8,605 bases of DNA from JBMYZL01 sp049610385. Its GTDB lineage: Bacteria; Bacteroidota; Bacteroidia; Flavobacteriales_D; Sanyastnellaceae. Below are positions 6,362 to 8,605 of this stretch, in pieces. The stretch is from positions 1 to 8,605 of the forward strand of contig JBMYZL010000040.1 in the NCBI GenBank assembly GCA_049610385.1, in the 5' to 3' direction. Below the pieces are notes generated by a model that worked only from the letters and a program-made list of their open reading frames with translations, did not search any database and was not told the DNA's origin. Every line of letters starts with the position of its first letter. Within the stretch, counting starts at the first letter, position 1. The translations under genes were made by a program, and so were the position numbers.

Positions 6362-7165
6362 ATGAATACACCTCCACACCACTGGCCTGCTGGCCAACAA
6401 CTCCAGATCATCGCTGGTCCCTGCGCCATCGAAGGCCGAGACATGGCCTTTGAAATTGCTGAGCGTCTGGCTCGCATATGCGCTGACCTCGATTTGCCCC
6501 TGATTTTCAAAGGGTCCTACCGAAAGGCCAACCGATCGCGCATCGACAGTTTCACGGGCATTGGGGATGAAAAAGCCCTCGGGATTTTGCGTGAAATCCG
6601 GGATGCCTTTGAGGTGCCCGTGACCACAGACATCCATGCCCCTGAGGAAGCGGCTTTGGCTGCGGCATATGTGGACGTTTTGCAAATCCCAGCTTTTTTG
6701 TGCCGCCAGACCGATTTGCTTGTGGCTGCTGCTCAGACGGGCAAGGTGGTCAACATCAAGAAAGGTCAATTTGTGTCACCATCTGCCATGCGATTTGCGG
6801 CTGATAAGGTTCGGGAAAGTGGCAATGACCAAATCTGGCTCACGGAGCGAGGCACCACCTTCGGTTATGGGGATTTGGTGGTGGACATGCGCGGATATCC
6901 GGAGATGAGGGCCATCGCTCCGGTCATTGCTGATGTGACCCACAGTTTGCAGCAACCAAATCAGTCCTCCGGTGTCACTGGTGGAAAGCCTGCTTTGATC
7001 GGGACCATCGCCAAGGCATCTGTTGCTGCTGGTGCCCAAGGGGTGTTCATCGAGACGCATCCAAGTCCTGCTGAGGCCAAGAGCGATGGGGCGAACATGC
7101 TTCCATTGGATGAGTTGTCGGGATTGCTGCGCTCTTTGAAGGCCATTTACCATGTTGTGAATTGA
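6362..7165 (+). CDS. kdsA: 3-deoxy-8-phosphooctulonate (Kdo-8-phosphate) synthase, metal-dependent class
   Basis: KdsA condenses phosphoenolpyruvate with arabinose-5-phosphate to give Kdo-8-phosphate, the first committed step to the Kdo sugar linking lipid A to core in lipopolysaccharide; it is cytosolic. The 267 residues form a complete TIM barrel of normal length. Family motifs in order are IIAGPC (16-21), FKGSYRKANRS (49-59), SFTGIGDEKALGIL (63-76), TTDIHAPEEA (88-97), LQIPAFLCRQTDL (107-119), NIKKGQFVSP (131-140), TERGTTFGYGDLVVDMR (161-177), DVTHSLQQPN (191-200) and ETHPSPAEAKSDGAN (231-245). Cys21 places it in the metal-dependent class, with His194, Glu231 and Asp242 as the other ligands; the metal-independent enzymes have Asn in place of the cysteine. 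ATG 6362 leaves the usual short lead before the first strand; an in-frame ATG at 6320 would add 14 atypical residues. The 53 bases before the gene show no promoter or terminator, so it is probably cotranscribed. Confidence 0.96.
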   Translation: MNTPPHHWPAGQQLQIIAGPCAIEGRDMAFEIAERLARICADLDLPLIFKGSYRKANRSRIDSFTGIGDEKALGILREIRDAFEVPVTTDIHAPEEAALAAAYVDVLQIPAFLCRQTDLLVAAAQTGKVVNIKKGQFVSPSAMRFAADKVRESGNDQIWLTERGTTFGYGDLVVDMRGYPEMRAIAPVIADVTHSLQQPNQSSGVTGGKPALIGTIAKASVAAGAQGVFIETHPSPAEAKSDGANMLPLDELSGLLRSLKAIYHVVN

Positions 7166-7167
7166 GG
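7164..7167 (+). promoter_or_regulatory. GAGG ribosome-binding candidate that favours the start at 7176
   Basis: GAGG overlaps the kdsA stop codon and lies 8 bases before the ATG at 7176, a normal spacing, but only 2 bases before the in-frame ATG at 7170. I therefore prefer 7176; the two proteins differ by only two residues. Confidence 0.45.
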
Positions 7168-7175
7168 TGATGGCC

Positions 7176-8605
7176 ATGGGGAGAATCACCGGAATGTTTT
7201 TGGGTTTGTTGTGGATATGCCAGATGGCCTCCGGCCAAACCCTGAACCACACCATTCTCGGGGGCTCAGGATCTGAGGATATCGCCAGCATAGTGGGCGG
7301 ATTCGATGATGGGTCCGTTTGCGTGGCGGGCACGACAAACAGTTCAACAGATGCGGGACAATATGCTTGGATGGCGCGCATCGATTCTTTGGGTGAGGTC
7401 ATGTGGCAGCAGCAGGTATCTCTTGGCTCGGGGTTCACCGCCCACGCGGTGGCATCAGCCGGAGGCAGTCCCTACATGTTGGTTCTTGCGTCCACGGTTT
7501 ACGATGGATTGCCTGAGGCGTACGATTTGCACTGGTGGCGATTGGATCCGGCCACGGGGATGGTCATTGGGGATTGGGCAGTTCCGGAAACTGGCTGGCA
7601 AATTGTCGAGGATGTCGAGGTGTTGAGCAATGGCCAAATCTGGACCGCATACCAAGATTACGGGAATGCAACCCCGGCAGCGGCCATCCGGAGAATCAGC
7701 ATTCTCACAGGATTTTCCTGGTACGATACACTGTCCACAGGGCCGGGTGAAACCTGGGTGCAACTCGCCTCCGATGTCGACGGCGAATGGATCGCTGGAT
7801 TGACTGCTGTGGAAGGAACAGAATCAAATCCTTTTGGGGAAGGGAAATTGAGGCTCTGGAACAACGAAGGTGATGAATTGTGGTCGGCCACATTGCCCTT
7901 GGACAGTTCTTCATGGGCTTCATGTGCGGTTTCGCCCGAAGGCATTTTGGTTCTGGGAACCCGGACTTCATCCATTGGCCAACGTCAAGTGGTTGCGCGT
8001 TACAATTTGATGGGGGATTTGACATTGCAAATGCAAATGTTCGGTTCGGCTGATGTCGTGGGACGGGCCATTGGTTGGCTCAATGAATCCGATTTTGTCA
8101 CCCTTTTGAATGCTGAGTTTTTGGGCTTTGGCGGCGGCGAATCGGCGGTCATGGTTTACAACCAATTTGGCAATTGGCAAGGGGGCTTGCCCATTGGAAC
8201 ACCAGGTCGAGATGAGGCCGGTGAGGTCTGGGTGGAACCACTGACTGGCGTGGTTTGGGGAGCTGGACGTTCGAATGGATATGGGGCTGGAGATTGGGAT
8301 GGTTGGGTGTTCCGCAGCAACGAAAACCCCCTTCAGAACCCGACCGAAACCGTGGTGTATTGGAACGAGGGGGATTGGGTGATGGCCACGGATGGCGACC
8401 TTTTGCCGGCAAGCAGAACAACCTTGTTGCCTGTTCCGCATCCTGTTTCGGTGAATCAAAGTCCTTCGCACATCCAAGGTTTGATCTTGCATGAACCTTT
8501 TCGATTGCTCAATGGGGCTGGCCATGTTGTTTTTGAGGGGCTTTGGCCAGAATTCCAGAGCCTCGGTGTGTTGGCTCCTGGTCTGTATTGGTTGTGGCAA
8601 GGGCG
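7176..8605 (+). CDS. Secreted beta-propeller-like protein, probable T9SS cargo, 3' end outside window
   Basis: The visible 476 codons start with a signal peptide (MGRITGMFLGLLW, likely cut near ASG at residues 18-20). The mature part resembles delta-60/SBBP-type propeller proteins of Bacteroidota: GGSGSEDIASI then DDGSVCVAGTTNSS then AWMARIDSLGEVMW is a typical blade, and later segments (LVLGTRTSSIGQRQVVARYN, and WGAGRSNGYGAGDWDGWVF) look like diverged blades. The last 50 or so residues read as a type A T9SS sorting domain, so the protein is likely moved across the outer membrane and released or attached to the surface. It contains no catalytic motif that I recognise. It starts about 10 bases after kdsA, suggesting cotranscription, although its function need not be related. 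Its stop codon lies beyond the window, probably only a few codons away if the sorting-domain reading is right. Confidence 0.82.
   Translation, partial: MGRITGMFLGLLWICQMASGQTLNHTILGGSGSEDIASIVGGFDDGSVCVAGTTNSSTDAGQYAWMARIDSLGEVMWQQQVSLGSGFTAHAVASAGGSPYMLVLASTVYDGLPEAYDLHWWRLDPATGMVIGDWAVPETGWQIVEDVEVLSNGQIWTAYQDYGNATPAAAIRRISILTGFSWYDTLSTGPGETWVQLASDVDGEWIAGLTAVEGTESNPFGEGKLRLWNNEGDELWSATLPLDSSSWASCAVSPEGILVLGTRTSSIGQRQVVARYNLMGDLTLQMQMFGSADVVGRAIGWLNESDFVTLLNAEFLGFGGGESAVMVYNQFGNWQGGLPIGTPGRDEAGEVWVEPLTGVVWGAGRSNGYGAGDWDGWVFRSNENPLQNPTETVVYWNEGDWVMATDGDLLPASRTTLLPVPHPVSVNQSPSHIQGLILHEPFRLLNGAGHVVFEGLWPEFQSLGVLAPGLYWLWQG
8445..8605 (+). other. Probable type IX secretion C-terminal sorting domain (incomplete)
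   Basis: After a proline-containing link (LLPVPHPVSVNQ) come FRLLNGAGHVVFEG, then SLGVLAPGLYWLW. This follows the type A pattern of a short strand with an internal Asp/Asn-x-x-Gly turn, then Leu-x-x-Leu-x-x-Gly-x-Tyr and a final hydrophobic strand. The last strand and its terminal Lys/Arg tail lie outside the window. Confidence 0.7.

Noticed and set aside
1..8605. tRNA, rRNA, CRISPR array, insertion sequence, prophage or defence genes
   Set aside because: I saw no repeat-spacer structure, transposase motifs, terminal inverted repeats or RNA gene sequence on either strand.

Overview
The window looks like a chromosomal segment from a Gram-negative member of the Bacteroidota, probably near the Flavobacteriales. 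The evidence is an alpha-beta fused 2-oxoacid dehydrogenase E1, a DUF4105/Lnb-type envelope protein, a KdsA enzyme (so lipopolysaccharide is made), a secreted protein ending in what reads like a type IX secretion (T9SS) sorting domain, and two TAnnTTTG boxes of the Bacteroidota -7 promoter type. The assignment rests on recognising families by eye, not on a search. Coding density is very high, and I see no tRNA, rRNA, insertion sequence or CRISPR array.

Layout. Positions 1-1466 (minus strand) hold the first 488 codons of the fused E1, whose end lies beyond position 1. A 56-base divergent gap (1467-1522) carries one TAnnTTTG box for each direction, each exactly 6 bases from its start codon. From 1523 to the window end everything reads on the plus strand as a tight, operon-like run: a diaminopimelate epimerase (DapF) continuous in frame with a DUF4105/Lnb-like membrane protein (1523-3544); a predicted lipoprotein (3541-5073) and a predicted outer-membrane protein (5070-6308), each starting in an ATGA overlap with the gene before it; kdsA (6362-7165); and a secreted beta-propeller-like protein (7176 to beyond 8605).

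How the genes fit together. The plus-strand run is themed on the cell envelope: meso-diaminopimelate for peptidoglycan or lysine (DapF), probable lipoprotein N-acylation (Lnb-like domain), a lipoprotein, an outer-membrane barrel candidate, Kdo synthesis for lipid A-core (KdsA), and a probable T9SS cargo. The divergent E1 belongs to branched-chain or related 2-oxoacid oxidation, which in this phylum feeds branched-chain fatty-acid primers; its link to the envelope run is inference.

The most unusual item is the DapF-Lnb single open frame. A complete cytosolic epimerase runs directly into a signal-peptide-like hydrophobic segment and then a complete periplasmic plus multi-spanning membrane protein. 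No forward frame contains a stop around the junction, so a single insertion or deletion error cannot turn it back into two ordinary adjacent genes.
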